Shown in pieces: positions 51,791 to 60,634 of a stretch of DNA of 64,000 nucleotides (positions are counted from its first letter, which is position 1; each line of letters starts with the position of its first letter). The notes under the pieces were generated by a model, which made no database searches, was not told the DNA's origin, and saw only the letters and a list, made by a program, of their open reading frames with translations. Location of the stretch: positions 597,037 to 661,036 of the forward strand of contig DDTH01000006.1 of the NCBI GenBank assembly GCA_002344055.1, read 5' to 3'. This DNA comes from Sphingomonadales bacterium UBA2369 (lineage in GTDB: Bacteria; Pseudomonadota; Alphaproteobacteria; Sphingomonadales; Sphingomonadaceae). Position numbers and translations under genes: made by a program.

Positions 51791-52774
51791 ATGAGCGAGA
51801 ATGCGCTGGACCGCGTGCTGGTGCTGGAAATGGTGCGGGTCACCGAAGCCGCGGCGGTGGCCGCGTCGAAGCTGATCGGCCGGGGCGACGAAAAGGCCGC
51901 GGATCATGCCGCGGTCGAGGCGATGCGCGCCGCTTTGAACCAGCTGGAGTTCGACGGCACCGTGGTGATCGGCGAGGGCGAGCGCGACGAGGCGCCGATG
52001 CTGTTCATTGGCGAAAAGGTCGGCTCCGCGCAGGGCACCGGTCCGAAGATCGACATCGCGCTCGATCCGCTCGAGGGTACGACCATCACCGCCAAGGCCG
52101 GTCCGAACGCGCTCGCCGTGCTGGCCGTCGCGGCGGAAGGCCATCTGCTGAACGCGCCGGACGTTTACATGGACAAGCTCGCCGTCGGCCCGGGCTATCC
52201 CGACGGCGTGATCGACCTGTCGAAGAGCGTCACCGACAACATCAAGGCGATCGCCGCCGCCAAGGGCGTGCAGCCGAACGAGATCATCGCCTGCGTGCTC
52301 GATCGCCCCCGCCATGCGGAGCTGATCGCCGAGCTGCGCGGCCTGGGCTGCGGCATCCAGCTCATTCCGGACGGCGACGTGGCTGGGGTGATCGCGGTGA
52401 CCAATCCCGACACCAATATCGACGTCTACATGGGTTCTGGCGGCGCGCCGGAGGGCGTGCTGGCGGCCGCGGCCCTGCGCTGCGTCGGCGGCCAGTTCCA
52501 GGGCCGCCTGCTCTTCCGCAACGATGCCGAGCGCGCACGCGCCGCGAAGTGGGGTGTCGAAGATCTCGACCGCATCTACAGCCTTGAGGAACTGGCCAGC
52601 GGCGACGTGATCTTCGCCGCGACCGGCGTCACCGATGGCAGCCTGCTCGACGGCGTGAAGCGACGGGGCGACGTGGTCACCACCGAAAGCGTCGTGATGC
52701 GCGCCTCCACCCGCACCGTTCGCCGCGTCCGGGGCGAACATCGCCGTGCACCGGGCGGCATCGGCACGCTCTGA
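51791..52774 (+). CDS. glpX: Class II fructose-1,6-bisphosphatase
   Basis: 327 residues. Makes fructose-6-phosphate in gluconeogenesis. LEMVRVTEAAAVAASKLIG (12-30), VVIGEGERDEAPML and the metal/phosphate motif LDPLEGTT are characteristic, with GGAPEGVLAAAAL near 215. A GTG start at 51731 would overlap the aminotransferase stop. I chose the ATG at 51791, which gives the usual N-terminus and has AGGG upstream. Confidence 0.93.
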   Translation: MSENALDRVLVLEMVRVTEAAAVAASKLIGRGDEKAADHAAVEAMRAALNQLEFDGTVVIGEGERDEAPMLFIGEKVGSAQGTGPKIDIALDPLEGTTITAKAGPNALAVLAVAAEGHLLNAPDVYMDKLAVGPGYPDGVIDLSKSVTDNIKAIAAAKGVQPNEIIACVLDRPRHAELIAELRGLGCGIQLIPDGDVAGVIAVTNPDTNIDVYMGSGGAPEGVLAAAALRCVGGQFQGRLLFRNDAERARAAKWGVEDLDRIYSLEELASGDVIFAATGVTDGSLLDGVKRRGDVVTTESVVMRASTRTVRRVRGEHRRAPGGIGTL

Positions 52775-52834
52775 TCGCCCTTGCTCCGGCCGGAGACTGA
52801 TCTAGGATAAGCCAACTCAAAGCGGAGGTTTTTC

Positions 52835-53011
52835 ATGGCGCACAAGTTCGTGATCAAGAAGACGGCCGGTGGCGAATACCGGGCCTATTTCAACTACAAT
52901 GCCGAAAAAATCTTCTGGACCGAGACCTACAAGAGCAAGGCCAGCGCCCAGAACGCGATCGATTCGATCAGGAAGAATGGTCCGGGCGCCGAGGTGGTCG
53001 AGGAGGACTGA
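52835..53011 (+). CDS. YegP-like small protein (DUF1508)
   Basis: 58 residues. A single DUF1508 repeat: KFVIKKTAGGEYRAYFNYNA, ETYKSKASAQNAIDSIRKNG and a Glu/Asp tail. E. coli YegP has two such units. It is compact and likely cytoplasmic, with unknown function. GGAGG lies seven bases before the ATG, a strong ribosome site. It stands between glpX (60 bp) and recJ (77 bp) on the same strand. Confidence 0.85.
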   Translation: MAHKFVIKKTAGGEYRAYFNYNAEKIFWTETYKSKASAQNAIDSIRKNGPGAEVVEED

Positions 53012-53088
53012 GCCCCTCATCCACAGCTTTGCGGCAGGCTGAGCCGGCGGGGATTCACGCCGGACTCGGCTTGGCGTAAGATGGGCGG

Positions 53089-54864
53089 ATGCTGATGGCC
53101 TCCTCCCTCGTCTGCGGCGTCGAACGCTCGCTCGCCGGCCAGTCGTGGCGCTGGCGCGCCCACGCCGCCGATGCCGGCGACGAGGGCTTTCGCCCGGACG
53201 ATCTGACCGACCAGTTGCTGCTGGCCCGCGGCGTCGCCCGCGACGAGCTGGAGCGCCACCGCGCGCCGACCATTCGCGGCTTCATGCCGGACCCGAGCCT
53301 GTTCCGCGACATGGACAAGGCCGCGACCCGTCTGGCCGATGCCGTGGAGCGTCGCGAGCAGGTCGTCATTTTCGGCGATTATGACGTGGACGGCGCGACC
53401 TCCGCCGCTTTGCTGATCCGCCTCCTGCGCGATCTCGGCCTCACCGCCTCCGCCTACATCCCGGACCGCCTGATGGAAGGCTACGGCCCCTCCGGCGCGG
53501 CCCTGGTGAAGCTCGCCGAGAATGGCGCCCAGCTCATCGTCACCGTCGATTGCGGCGCGCAGGCCTTCGACGCCCTGGACGAGGCCAAGGCGGCCGGCGT
53601 CGAGGTGATCGTCGTCGATCACCACCAATGCGCCAGCCGCCTCCCCGCCGCCTTCGCGATGGTGAACCCCAATCGCCTGGACGAGGATGAGGAAGCCGCG
53701 ACCCACGGCCATCTCGCCGCGGTCGGCGTCGCCTTCCTGCTCGGCGCGGCCTTGCTCCGCGAGTTGAGAAAGCGCGACTATTTCACCGCCCGCGAGGAGC
53801 CGCGGCTGATCGACCTGCTCGATCTCGTCGCCCTCGGCACCGTCGCCGACGTGGCCCAGCTTCGCGGCCTCAACCGCGCCTTCGTCTCGCAGGGCCTGAA
53901 AATCATGGCAGGACGCCGCAACGTCGGCATGGCCGCCCTGATCGACGCCGCCCGCCTGACCCGTGCTCCCGCTGCGAGCGACCTCGGCTTCGCGCTCGGC
54001 CCGCGCATCAATGCCGCAGGGCGCGTCGGCACCTCCGATCTCGGCGTGCGCCTGCTCACTACCGAAGACCCGCTCGAAGCCGCCGCCATCGCCGCCGAGC
54101 TCGATCATCACAATGAGGAACGCCGCGCGATCGAGGCGATGGTGCTGGAGGCCGCAGAGGCGTCCGCCGCGCACCAAGGGAATCGCAGCGTGGTCCTGGT
54201 CTCGGGCGCGGGCTGGCATCCCGGCGTGATCGGCATCGTCGCCGGCCGCCTGAAGGAGAAGATGGGCCGCCCCGCCATCGTCATCGCGCTCGACGGTGAA
54301 GGCATCGGCAAGGGTTCCGGCCGCTCGATCAGCGGCGTCGATCTCGGCGCGGCAGTGCTCGCAGCCAAGGAAAGCGGCCTGCTGGCGGCGGGCGGTGGCC
54401 ATGCGATGGCGGCGGGGCTGACCGTGGCGGCTGACAAGGTCGAAGAGCTGGGCGACTTCCTCGAAGACCGGCTGCAGCGCGACATTGCCGCCGCGCGCGA
54501 AAATCAGGCTTTGCTGATCGACGCCTCGCTCTCCAGCCGCGGCATCTGCCCCGACATGTGCGAAGCGCTGGAAGCCGCCGGCCCTTATGGCGCCGGCTGG
54601 CCCGCGCCGCGCGTCGTCGCCGGTCCGGTTCGCGTGATCCGCGCCGACGTGGTCGGCAACAATCATCTTCGCCTGATCGCGTCCGGCGACGATGGCGGGC
54701 AGGTAAAGGCCGTCGCCTTCCGCATGGGCGACAGCCCGCTCGGACTGTCTCTCCGCGCCGCCCAGGGCCGCCGCGTCTGGCTGGCCGGCCGGATGAAGCG
54801 TGACGAGTGGAATGGCCGCGTTGGGGCCGAATTGCACCTGGACGACGCCGCCTTCGTCGATTGA
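53089..54864 (+). CDS. recJ: Single-stranded-DNA-specific exonuclease RecJ
   Basis: 591 residues. 5'-3' single-strand exonuclease of recombination and mismatch repair. DHH-superfamily motifs: VIFGDYDVDGATSAALL (II), IVTVDCGAQ, VIVVDHHQC (DHH), ALGTVADVAQL and the DHHA1 part with GSGRSISGVDLG and GGGHAMAAGLTV. The C-terminal OB-like domain ends LHLDDAAFVD. The ATG at 53089 or a second one at 53095 could be used. It converges on the AraC gene. Confidence 0.95.
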   Translation: MLMASSLVCGVERSLAGQSWRWRAHAADAGDEGFRPDDLTDQLLLARGVARDELERHRAPTIRGFMPDPSLFRDMDKAATRLADAVERREQVVIFGDYDVDGATSAALLIRLLRDLGLTASAYIPDRLMEGYGPSGAALVKLAENGAQLIVTVDCGAQAFDALDEAKAAGVEVIVVDHHQCASRLPAAFAMVNPNRLDEDEEAATHGHLAAVGVAFLLGAALLRELRKRDYFTAREEPRLIDLLDLVALGTVADVAQLRGLNRAFVSQGLKIMAGRRNVGMAALIDAARLTRAPAASDLGFALGPRINAAGRVGTSDLGVRLLTTEDPLEAAAIAAELDHHNEERRAIEAMVLEAAEASAAHQGNRSVVLVSGAGWHPGVIGIVAGRLKEKMGRPAIVIALDGEGIGKGSGRSISGVDLGAAVLAAKESGLLAAGGGHAMAAGLTVAADKVEELGDFLEDRLQRDIAAARENQALLIDASLSSRGICPDMCEALEAAGPYGAGWPAPRVVAGPVRVIRADVVGNNHLRLIASGDDGGQVKAVAFRMGDSPLGLSLRAAQGRRVWLAGRMKRDEWNGRVGAELHLDDAAFVD

Positions 54865-54869
54865 GGTCG

Positions 54870-55691
54870 TCAGTCGAGCAGGATCGGCGCGCCGGTGAAG
54901 ATAAGCCGGTCATGCCGCTTTGCGCGGACATAAGCCCCCGGAGTCAGCCCGGTGAACCGCCGGAATTCGCGAATGGCATGGCTGTCGTCGGCATATTCGG
55001 GCTCGTCCATGTCCGGCGCGGCGAGCGGATGGCGCGCGGCCAGCTGCCGCCCAAACCGCATCAGGCTCAGAAAGCCTTTCGGGCTGATCCCGTAATCCGC
55101 GACGAAGCGCTGATGCAGCCGCCGCGGCCCGACGCCGAGGCCGTTCACCAGCGCTGAAACCGAGCGGATCCGCCCAGCCCGCGCGATCGCGCCAAGCTGC
55201 GACAACCGGTCGTCCAGCGCTTCGTCGCCGGCCCGGGTTCTCAGCGTCGCACCGGCGATCGCGACGCGCGCCTCGAAGGACCCGGCGGCGCGCAGGCGGT
55301 CGTGCAACGCTTCTGCCGCCGGACCCCAAAGGTCTGACAGCGCGATCTCGTCATGCCACGCTTCAGCGAAGGAGAGACCGAGCAGCCGGCGGCAGCCGAG
55401 CGCCGTCAGCTGCACCATGAACCAGTCGATCCGCGGCCCCGCCGACTGCCAGCAGATGCGCGAACGCGGTCCGAGCAGAGCCGCAGGTGGCAACGGCCGG
55501 AGCGGCTCGCCCTCCGCTGCATTGACCATGAAAGGGTCGCCGAAATGGAAGATCAGCTCAAGGCGCGCGGTCGGAAAGACCGGAAACATCGCGCGCCCGG
55601 CTCGCGCCTTTCGCCCGGCGAAAGCCTCAACCAATGGAGCAAGATCGCGCGGCGGATCGATGCGTTTTAGAAACTGTCCGGTGGCGTCCAC
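54870..55691 (-). CDS. AraC-family transcriptional regulator
   Basis: 273 residues with a GTG start. The N-terminal half (about 1-150, ELIFHFGDPFMVN, LLGPRSRICWQSAGPRIDW) is a DUF6597-like ligand domain. The C-terminal half has the HTH_18 pair: IRSVSALVNGLGVGPRRLHQRF, GISPKGFLSLMRF, then HAIREFRRFTGLTPGAY. It is divergent from the M3-like peptidase gene with 91 bp between, which may hold its operator. The effector is unknown. Confidence 0.88.
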   Translation of the reverse strand: MDATGQFLKRIDPPRDLAPLVEAFAGRKARAGRAMFPVFPTARLELIFHFGDPFMVNAAEGEPLRPLPPAALLGPRSRICWQSAGPRIDWFMVQLTALGCRRLLGLSFAEAWHDEIALSDLWGPAAEALHDRLRAAGSFEARVAIAGATLRTRAGDEALDDRLSQLGAIARAGRIRSVSALVNGLGVGPRRLHQRFVADYGISPKGFLSLMRFGRQLAARHPLAAPDMDEPEYADDSHAIREFRRFTGLTPGAYVRAKRHDRLIFTGAPILLD

Positions 55692-55782
55692 GCCGCAGCC
55701 TAGAAAGCCATTCCGATTCGTTCAATTCCACGGCGCGCGGCTGCGCTAGAGCGGTAGTGAGTTGAGAGGAGGAACTGTCTGC

Positions 55783-57582
55783 ATGAGACGCGGTGCCATC
55801 ATTGCCTTGCTGTCGATCTGGCCGGTTGGTGCGCTCGCGCAGGCTCCCGGACCCGCAGCGCCGCTGGCGGACAGCGCGGAGATATCGCGCTACCGGTTCG
55901 ATCTCGCGCGCAACTTCTTCCCCACGCCGGAAGCCGAAGTCGCAGGGCGGGCAGAGCTGGAACGGGAGATCGAAGCACTCGCTACCCTGTCTGGCCGCAT
56001 CGCATCGGCTCCGGATTTGCTGGCCGCGCTGGAGGCCGACGATCGGGCCAGCCGCCGCTTCCGCCGGCACGACCTGTACCTGTTCCTGCGCTACGCCGTG
56101 GATATTCGCGAGGAAGCGGGCATGCGCGATGCCGAGGCCCTGCGCGTCCGCCTGCGCGCGGCCCGCCAGGCGTTGCGCCGAGCCATCGCCGAGAAGGAGG
56201 CCGCGTGGCTGGACACAGCGATCGGCGCCAACGCGGCGCTCGCGCGCTACCGCCATTTCATCGACACCGTTCGCCGGGAGGCGGCGCATCTGCCAGGCCC
56301 TGAGCGTCAGGCGGCGATCACGGCCCTCGAACCCTTGCTCGGCGCGCGCGATTATCCCCGCATCGTCAATGGCCTGAGCTTCGGGGATGTGCGGGTCGGC
56401 GACCGCACGCTGAATGCCGGGCGTGACCAGGCCGAGCTTGATGCCAGCCCGTCCGAGGCCGTGCGGCGCGAAGGGTCGCGGCTGCTGTTCGAAGGCTATG
56501 CGTCGCAGCGGCAATTGTTCGCACAGATGCTCATCCGCGTGGTCGAGGGCGGCAATGCGCTCGCCGGTCTGCGCGGCCACGCTTCGGCCGCAGCGGAGGC
56601 TGCGTTCAATGCCTATGTCGCTCCCGGCGATTATGAACGCCTTCTCGCAGAGGTTGCACGGCACGGCGATGCCTACAAGGCGTGGCAGCGGCGGACGGGG
56701 GATCCGTTCGCGATCACAGCGCGCTGGCGCCCGTCGGAGGGGGCGGCGCTCATCAGTGCTTCCGCGGCGGCGCTGGACGCTCGATACGGCCAGGAATTCG
56801 CCGCCTTGCTGGACCCTCCCAACGGCCGCGCCGATCTGGCTGGCGGTGAGCACAGGCTTCCGATCACCGGCACGGCGAGTGTTTACCCGACCGGCCAAAG
56901 CGCCATCTATATGCGCGGCTATCAGGGGACTCTGCTCGACCTGATCGTGCTGGCCCATGAAGGCGGCCATGCGGTGCAGGCGCAGCTCATGGCCCGAGAC
57001 AATGTGCCGATGGTCCATGCCGCCGGGCCGGGCTACTTCACTGAAAGCTTCGGCCGCTTCCAGGAACTGCTGCTGCTCGACCACCTGTTGCGGCACGAGC
57101 GATCAGCGCCGCGCCGCGCCGAATTGCGCGATGCATTCGCCGCGAGGCTGCTCTCCGTCTTTCCGAGCGCCGAGGAAGCAGCGGTCGAACTCGCCATTCA
57201 CAAGGGTGTCGGCGAAGGCCGCATTCGCACCCCGGACGATCTCGACAGCGCAGCTGCCGCGGCGGGTGCGCCTTATTCGATCGACTATGAGCGCACGCCG
57301 GAACGTCGCGGCGTCTGGATGCTTGCGGACGGCTATTTCATGGCGCCGATGCAGGAGCTGAACGACGCTTATGCCAGCCTGCTCGCAATTCGCTATTTCC
57401 AGCTCTACCGGCGCGATCCGGCGCGTTTCCGGCGAGGCTATCTAGCCTTGCTGTCCGGCGGCTACGATGCGGCGCCGGCCGATCTGCTGCGGCGCCACCT
57501 CGACATCGACATGAATGCGCCGGGCTTCGTCGCCGAAACGATGACGGCACTGCGGGCGGATATCGACGCCTTGTACCGCTGA
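55783..57582 (+). CDS. M3-like exported metallopeptidase
   Basis: 599 residues. A short signal peptide (about 1-20, IIALLSIWPVGALAQ) is followed by a long helical protein. The zinc motif AHEGGH has His392, Glu393 and His396, and YFTESFGRFQELLLL about 25 residues later gives the third ligand Glu, as in oligoendopeptidase F/thimet-type M3 enzymes. It should act in the periplasm on peptides. A GGAGG ten bases upstream supports the ATG at 55783. It diverges from the AraC gene. Confidence 0.83.
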   Translation: MRRGAIIALLSIWPVGALAQAPGPAAPLADSAEISRYRFDLARNFFPTPEAEVAGRAELEREIEALATLSGRIASAPDLLAALEADDRASRRFRRHDLYLFLRYAVDIREEAGMRDAEALRVRLRAARQALRRAIAEKEAAWLDTAIGANAALARYRHFIDTVRREAAHLPGPERQAAITALEPLLGARDYPRIVNGLSFGDVRVGDRTLNAGRDQAELDASPSEAVRREGSRLLFEGYASQRQLFAQMLIRVVEGGNALAGLRGHASAAAEAAFNAYVAPGDYERLLAEVARHGDAYKAWQRRTGDPFAITARWRPSEGAALISASAAALDARYGQEFAALLDPPNGRADLAGGEHRLPITGTASVYPTGQSAIYMRGYQGTLLDLIVLAHEGGHAVQAQLMARDNVPMVHAAGPGYFTESFGRFQELLLLDHLLRHERSAPRRAELRDAFAARLLSVFPSAEEAAVELAIHKGVGEGRIRTPDDLDSAAAAAGAPYSIDYERTPERRGVWMLADGYFMAPMQELNDAYASLLAIRYFQLYRRDPARFRRGYLALLSGGYDAAPADLLRRHLDIDMNAPGFVAETMTALRADIDALYR

Positions 57583-57612
57583 CGGTATCGACAGCGCGTG
57601 GTCGGCCGATGC

Positions 57613-57641
57613 TTGACCCTCACGCCACCCGCCCGTAAGGC
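57613..57641 (+). promoter_or_regulatory. Promoter of tRNA-Glu
   Basis: TTGACC (57613-57618), a 17-base spacer and TAAGGC (57636-57641) end 20 bases before the tRNA. The -35 is a strong match. The -10 is weak, and the run of C/G after it may reflect stringent control, which is inference. Confidence 0.55.
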
Positions 57642-57661
57642 GCACCCCTCCGGCGGGGCAT

Positions 57662-57736
57662 GGCCCCTTCGTCTAGCGGTTAGGACGCGGCCCTTTCACG
57701 GCTGAAACACGGGTTCGATTCCCGTAGGGGTCACCA
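57662..57736 (+). tRNA. tRNA-Glu (anticodon TTC)
   Basis: Complete cloverleaf: acceptor GGCCCCT/AGGGGTC, D arm GTCT...GGAC, anticodon loop CTTTCAC between CGGCC and GGCTG, T arm ACGGG-TTCGATT-CCCGT, discriminator A, encoded CCA (57734-57736). It is 75 bases with CCA. Confidence 0.97.
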
Positions 57737-57761
57737 CCCGCCGGTAACTTCCCCAGATCGA

Positions 57762-58187
57762 TCAGCGCGGCTTACCGCCGCCACCGCCAGGCTTGCCGCC
57801 ACCCGGCTTGCGCGGCGGGCGATTGCCGCCGCCGCCATCACGCGGGCCGCGCTCCCCGGAGGGGCGCCGCGAGGGCGGGCGGCCATGCGGGCCACGCGAG
57901 GGCACCCGGTCGCGCGGCGGGCCGGAAGGGCGGGCCGGCGGCGCGCTGCCGCTGGCGACATTATAGCCTTCCTTCAGCAGCTTGGTGAACGCGGCCCGCA
58001 CGCTGGCCTCGATCGACTTGCGCACGCCCTCCGGCAGATCGGCGAAGGTCGAATTGGCGTGGATCGCGCCGATGTCGCGCAGTAAATTGTTGGGCAGATT
58101 GCTTGCACCGGCCTTCAGCGCGCCGATCGCATCGATCACCGCCGCATAGATCACGTCCTGCATCACGTCGGTCGCCGACCGGGTCAT
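57762..58187 (-). CDS. Protein with disordered Gly/Pro/Arg tail, unknown function
   Basis: 141 residues. Residues 1-75 form a folded helical part (DVMQDVIYAAVIDAIGALKAG, GVRKSIEASVRAAFTKLLKEG). Residues 80-141 are Pro, Gly, Arg and Ser repeats such as RPSGPPRDR and KPGGGKPGGGGGKPR, a type often seen in RNA-binding or condensate-forming tails. The ATG at 58187 has AGAGG eight bases upstream; an adjacent GTG is an alternative. I do not recognise the family; it looks like a conserved sphingomonad protein. Confidence 0.7.
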   Translation of the reverse strand: MTRSATDVMQDVIYAAVIDAIGALKAGASNLPNNLLRDIGAIHANSTFADLPEGVRKSIEASVRAAFTKLLKEGYNVASGSAPPARPSGPPRDRVPSRGPHGRPPSRRPSGERGPRDGGGGNRPPRKPGGGKPGGGGGKPR

Positions 58188-58241
58188 CACTCAAACCTCT
58201 GCTGTGGAGGCCCGCTCATAGCCGGGCCGCGCGACCGGAGG

Positions 58242-59234
58242 CTAGAGGGCCATCGCCTGTGCGAGCAGTTCGTACGACCGCAGTCGCGCCCGATGATCGA
58301 AAATCTGGCTGGTGATCATCAACTCATCGGCGCCCGTCCGCGCGACGAAAGCGTCGACCTGCTTGCGCACCCGCTCAGGGGAGCCGATCGCCGAACAGGA
58401 CAGCACATTGTCGATCGTCGCGCGATACTGCGGGGGCAACGTGTCGCGATAGCCCGACACGGGCGGCTTCAGCTTGCCGGGATTGCCGGTCCGCAAGGCG
58501 ACGAAGGCTTGCTCCATCGAACTGGCCAGCAACGCGCCCTCTTCGTCGCTGTCGGCCGCGAAGACATTGTAGCCGAGCATCACGTAAGGCTCGGCCAGCT
58601 GCTTCGACGGCTTGAAACTGCGGCGATAGACATCGATCGCCGCGTCCATCGCATCCGGCGCGAAATGGGAGGCGAAGGCGTAGGGCAGGCCGAGCATCGC
58701 GGCGAGCTGCGCGCCGAACAGGCTGGAGCCGAGAATCCAGACCGGCACTTCCAGCCCCTCGCCCGGCACCGCCCGCACCGGCGCAGGTTCCGGCGGATCG
58801 AAATAGGCCATCAGCTCGACCACATCCTGCGGAAAGCGGTTGGCATCGGTCGCCAGATTGCGGCGAAGCGCCTTGGCGGCAGCGAAATCGGTGCCGGGCG
58901 CGCGGCCGAGGCCGAGGTCAATGCGGCCCGGAAAGAGCGATTCCAGCGTGCCGAACTGCTCGGCCACCTGCAGCGGCGACCAATTGGGTAGCATGATCCC
59001 GCCCGCGCCGATGCGGATCGTCGAGGTGCCGCCGGCCACAAAAGCCAGGCAAACGGCGGTCGCGGCGCTGGCGACGCCGGCCATGGAATGATGCTCGGCC
59101 ATCCAGAAGCGTTTGAAGCCGAGCCGCTCGACGTGCGCGGCGAGATCGCGGGAATTGCGAAGGGCGGCGCCGGCGTCGCTGCCTTCGGGAACGGGGGCGA
59201 GATCGAGGACTGAGAGCGGGATCATGCCCGCCAT
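58242..59234 (-). CDS. LLM-class flavin-dependent oxidoreductase (MsnO8-like)
   Basis: 330 residues. A luciferase-like TIM barrel: LSVLDLAPVPEGSDA at the N-terminus, FWMAEHHSMAG near 43, IRIGAGGIMLPNWSPLQVAEQF and FPGRIDLGLGRAPGTD are diagnostic of this FMN-dependent group. The substrate is unknown. ATG codons at 59234 and 59225 are both possible. It lies 12 bp after the stop of the PhoX-like gene and could be co-transcribed with it. Confidence 0.88.
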   Translation of the reverse strand: MAGMIPLSVLDLAPVPEGSDAGAALRNSRDLAAHVERLGFKRFWMAEHHSMAGVASAATAVCLAFVAGGTSTIRIGAGGIMLPNWSPLQVAEQFGTLESLFPGRIDLGLGRAPGTDFAAAKALRRNLATDANRFPQDVVELMAYFDPPEPAPVRAVPGEGLEVPVWILGSSLFGAQLAAMLGLPYAFASHFAPDAMDAAIDVYRRSFKPSKQLAEPYVMLGYNVFAADSDEEGALLASSMEQAFVALRTGNPGKLKPPVSGYRDTLPPQYRATIDNVLSCSAIGSPERVRKQVDAFVARTGADELMITSQIFDHRARLRSYELLAQAMAL

Positions 59235-59246
59235 ATGGGGTGCCGA

Positions 59247-60608
59247 TCAGCCGCGAACAGCCCGCCAGGGGCCGGTGACGGCGAGCGTCTTGCCGGGATG
59301 GTAGAGATTGACGAACATCACCGTCCCGTCGCCGGAGAAGCAGGCGCCGGCCAGCTCGGTCTGGGCGTGGAGCAAGGCGAGCGGATAGGTGCGCCCTTGC
59401 GGCGTGACCCCGCGCAGATGGTTGGTCACCGGGTTCGTGTACTGATCCTCGCAGACGATCAGATGGCCGTTCGGCGCGACGATCAGATTGTCGCCATAAT
59501 TGAGCATCTCGGGATGCACCGATTCGACGAAGTTGCTCAGCCGCCCCGGCGATCCCGCCTCGCCACTCTGCCCTTCGAAACGCGAGGGTCGATAGCGCAT
59601 GATCTGGCCCAGTTTGGCCGCGCCGCCGCTGGTACAGGTGAAGTAGAAGTCGCCATCGCCATAAGCGATGCCCTCGCCCCGCGCGAAGATCGCGCCACCG
59701 GCTGCTGCGCCCCGCGCGCGCAGATCGTCCTCGGGCGCTTCGACATTGTCGAGGTCGATCCAGCGGACAGGCCGTTCGGCCCGGGCCGGGAAATCGGCGC
59801 TCGTCCAGTTGCGCGTGTCGTTTCCGTCCGCGCCGCCGGCAAAGGCCAAAGCCTGGAGCCGTCCGCCCGCGGCGAGGCGGCCGGGCGCATTCGGCAGGAA
59901 GCGGTAGAACAGGGAATCCTGCTGGTCCTCGGTCAGATAGACGATGCCGGTGCGCGGATCGACGGCGGCCGCCTCATGCTTGAAGCGGCCCATCGCGGTC
60001 AGCGGTCGCGGGTCGATCAGGCCGCGATGGCGTGCGGGGATTTCGAACACCCAGCCATGGTCGCGTCCGAAACTCTCCTGCCTGGCGCGCACCACGCTTT
60101 CTTCGCAGCTCAGCCAGCTCCCCCATGGCGTCGTGCCGCCGGCGCAATTCACCATCGTCCCGGCCAGGCTCAGAAACTGGCTTTCGACCCGGCCGGTGCG
60201 ATGGTTGTAGGTGAGCGTCGAGGTGCCGCCCGGGACGGGGGTGCCCCCGTCGACGCGGTCAAAGGCCTGCAGCGAGGCGGGCGGCGGCGTGGGGAAGGGG
60301 CCGCGATCCACCCGTCGCGGGCTGAGTTCGTGATTGCGGACCAGGATGGTGCGGTCGCGGTCGAGCGGGAAGGCGCCCATGCCGTCGGCATGGCTGGCCA
60401 CCAGGAAGCCGTCATCCATCGTCTGTCCGGCTTCCGAGATGATCCGGTAGCTGAAGCCGTCCGGCAGATCGAACAGCCCGGCGGGATCCGGCCGCAACGG
60501 CCCGTAGCCCACGGCATCGGCCGTGCCGCGCGCGGTGGAGGCGCAACTGGTCAGGCCCGCGAAGGCGAGGGTGGCGATTCCGGCGGTGAAGTGGCGGCGA
60601 TTGAGCAT
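59247..60608 (-). CDS. PhoX-family (DUF839) exported phosphatase-like protein
   Basis: 453 residues. A Tat-type signal (LNRRHFTAGIATLAFAG) has RR at 4-5. The PhoX beta-propeller shows TILVRNHELSP, GGTTPWGSWLSCEES (the conserved Cys region), RFKHEAAAVDP, GEGIAYGDGDFYFTCT and VCEDQ, GACFSGDG. PhoX hydrolyses phosphomonoesters using Ca and Fe; activity here is not shown. The ATG at 60608 has AGGGTGA upstream. It lies 26 bp past the stop of the GT-C-like gene. Confidence 0.85.
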   Translation of the reverse strand: MLNRRHFTAGIATLAFAGLTSCASTARGTADAVGYGPLRPDPAGLFDLPDGFSYRIISEAGQTMDDGFLVASHADGMGAFPLDRDRTILVRNHELSPRRVDRGPFPTPPPASLQAFDRVDGGTPVPGGTSTLTYNHRTGRVESQFLSLAGTMVNCAGGTTPWGSWLSCEESVVRARQESFGRDHGWVFEIPARHRGLIDPRPLTAMGRFKHEAAAVDPRTGIVYLTEDQQDSLFYRFLPNAPGRLAAGGRLQALAFAGGADGNDTRNWTSADFPARAERPVRWIDLDNVEAPEDDLRARGAAAGGAIFARGEGIAYGDGDFYFTCTSGGAAKLGQIMRYRPSRFEGQSGEAGSPGRLSNFVESVHPEMLNYGDNLIVAPNGHLIVCEDQYTNPVTNHLRGVTPQGRTYPLALLHAQTELAGACFSGDGTVMFVNLYHPGKTLAVTGPWRAVRG

Positions 60609-60634
60609 GGCGGTCACCCTAGAGCGAAAACAAG

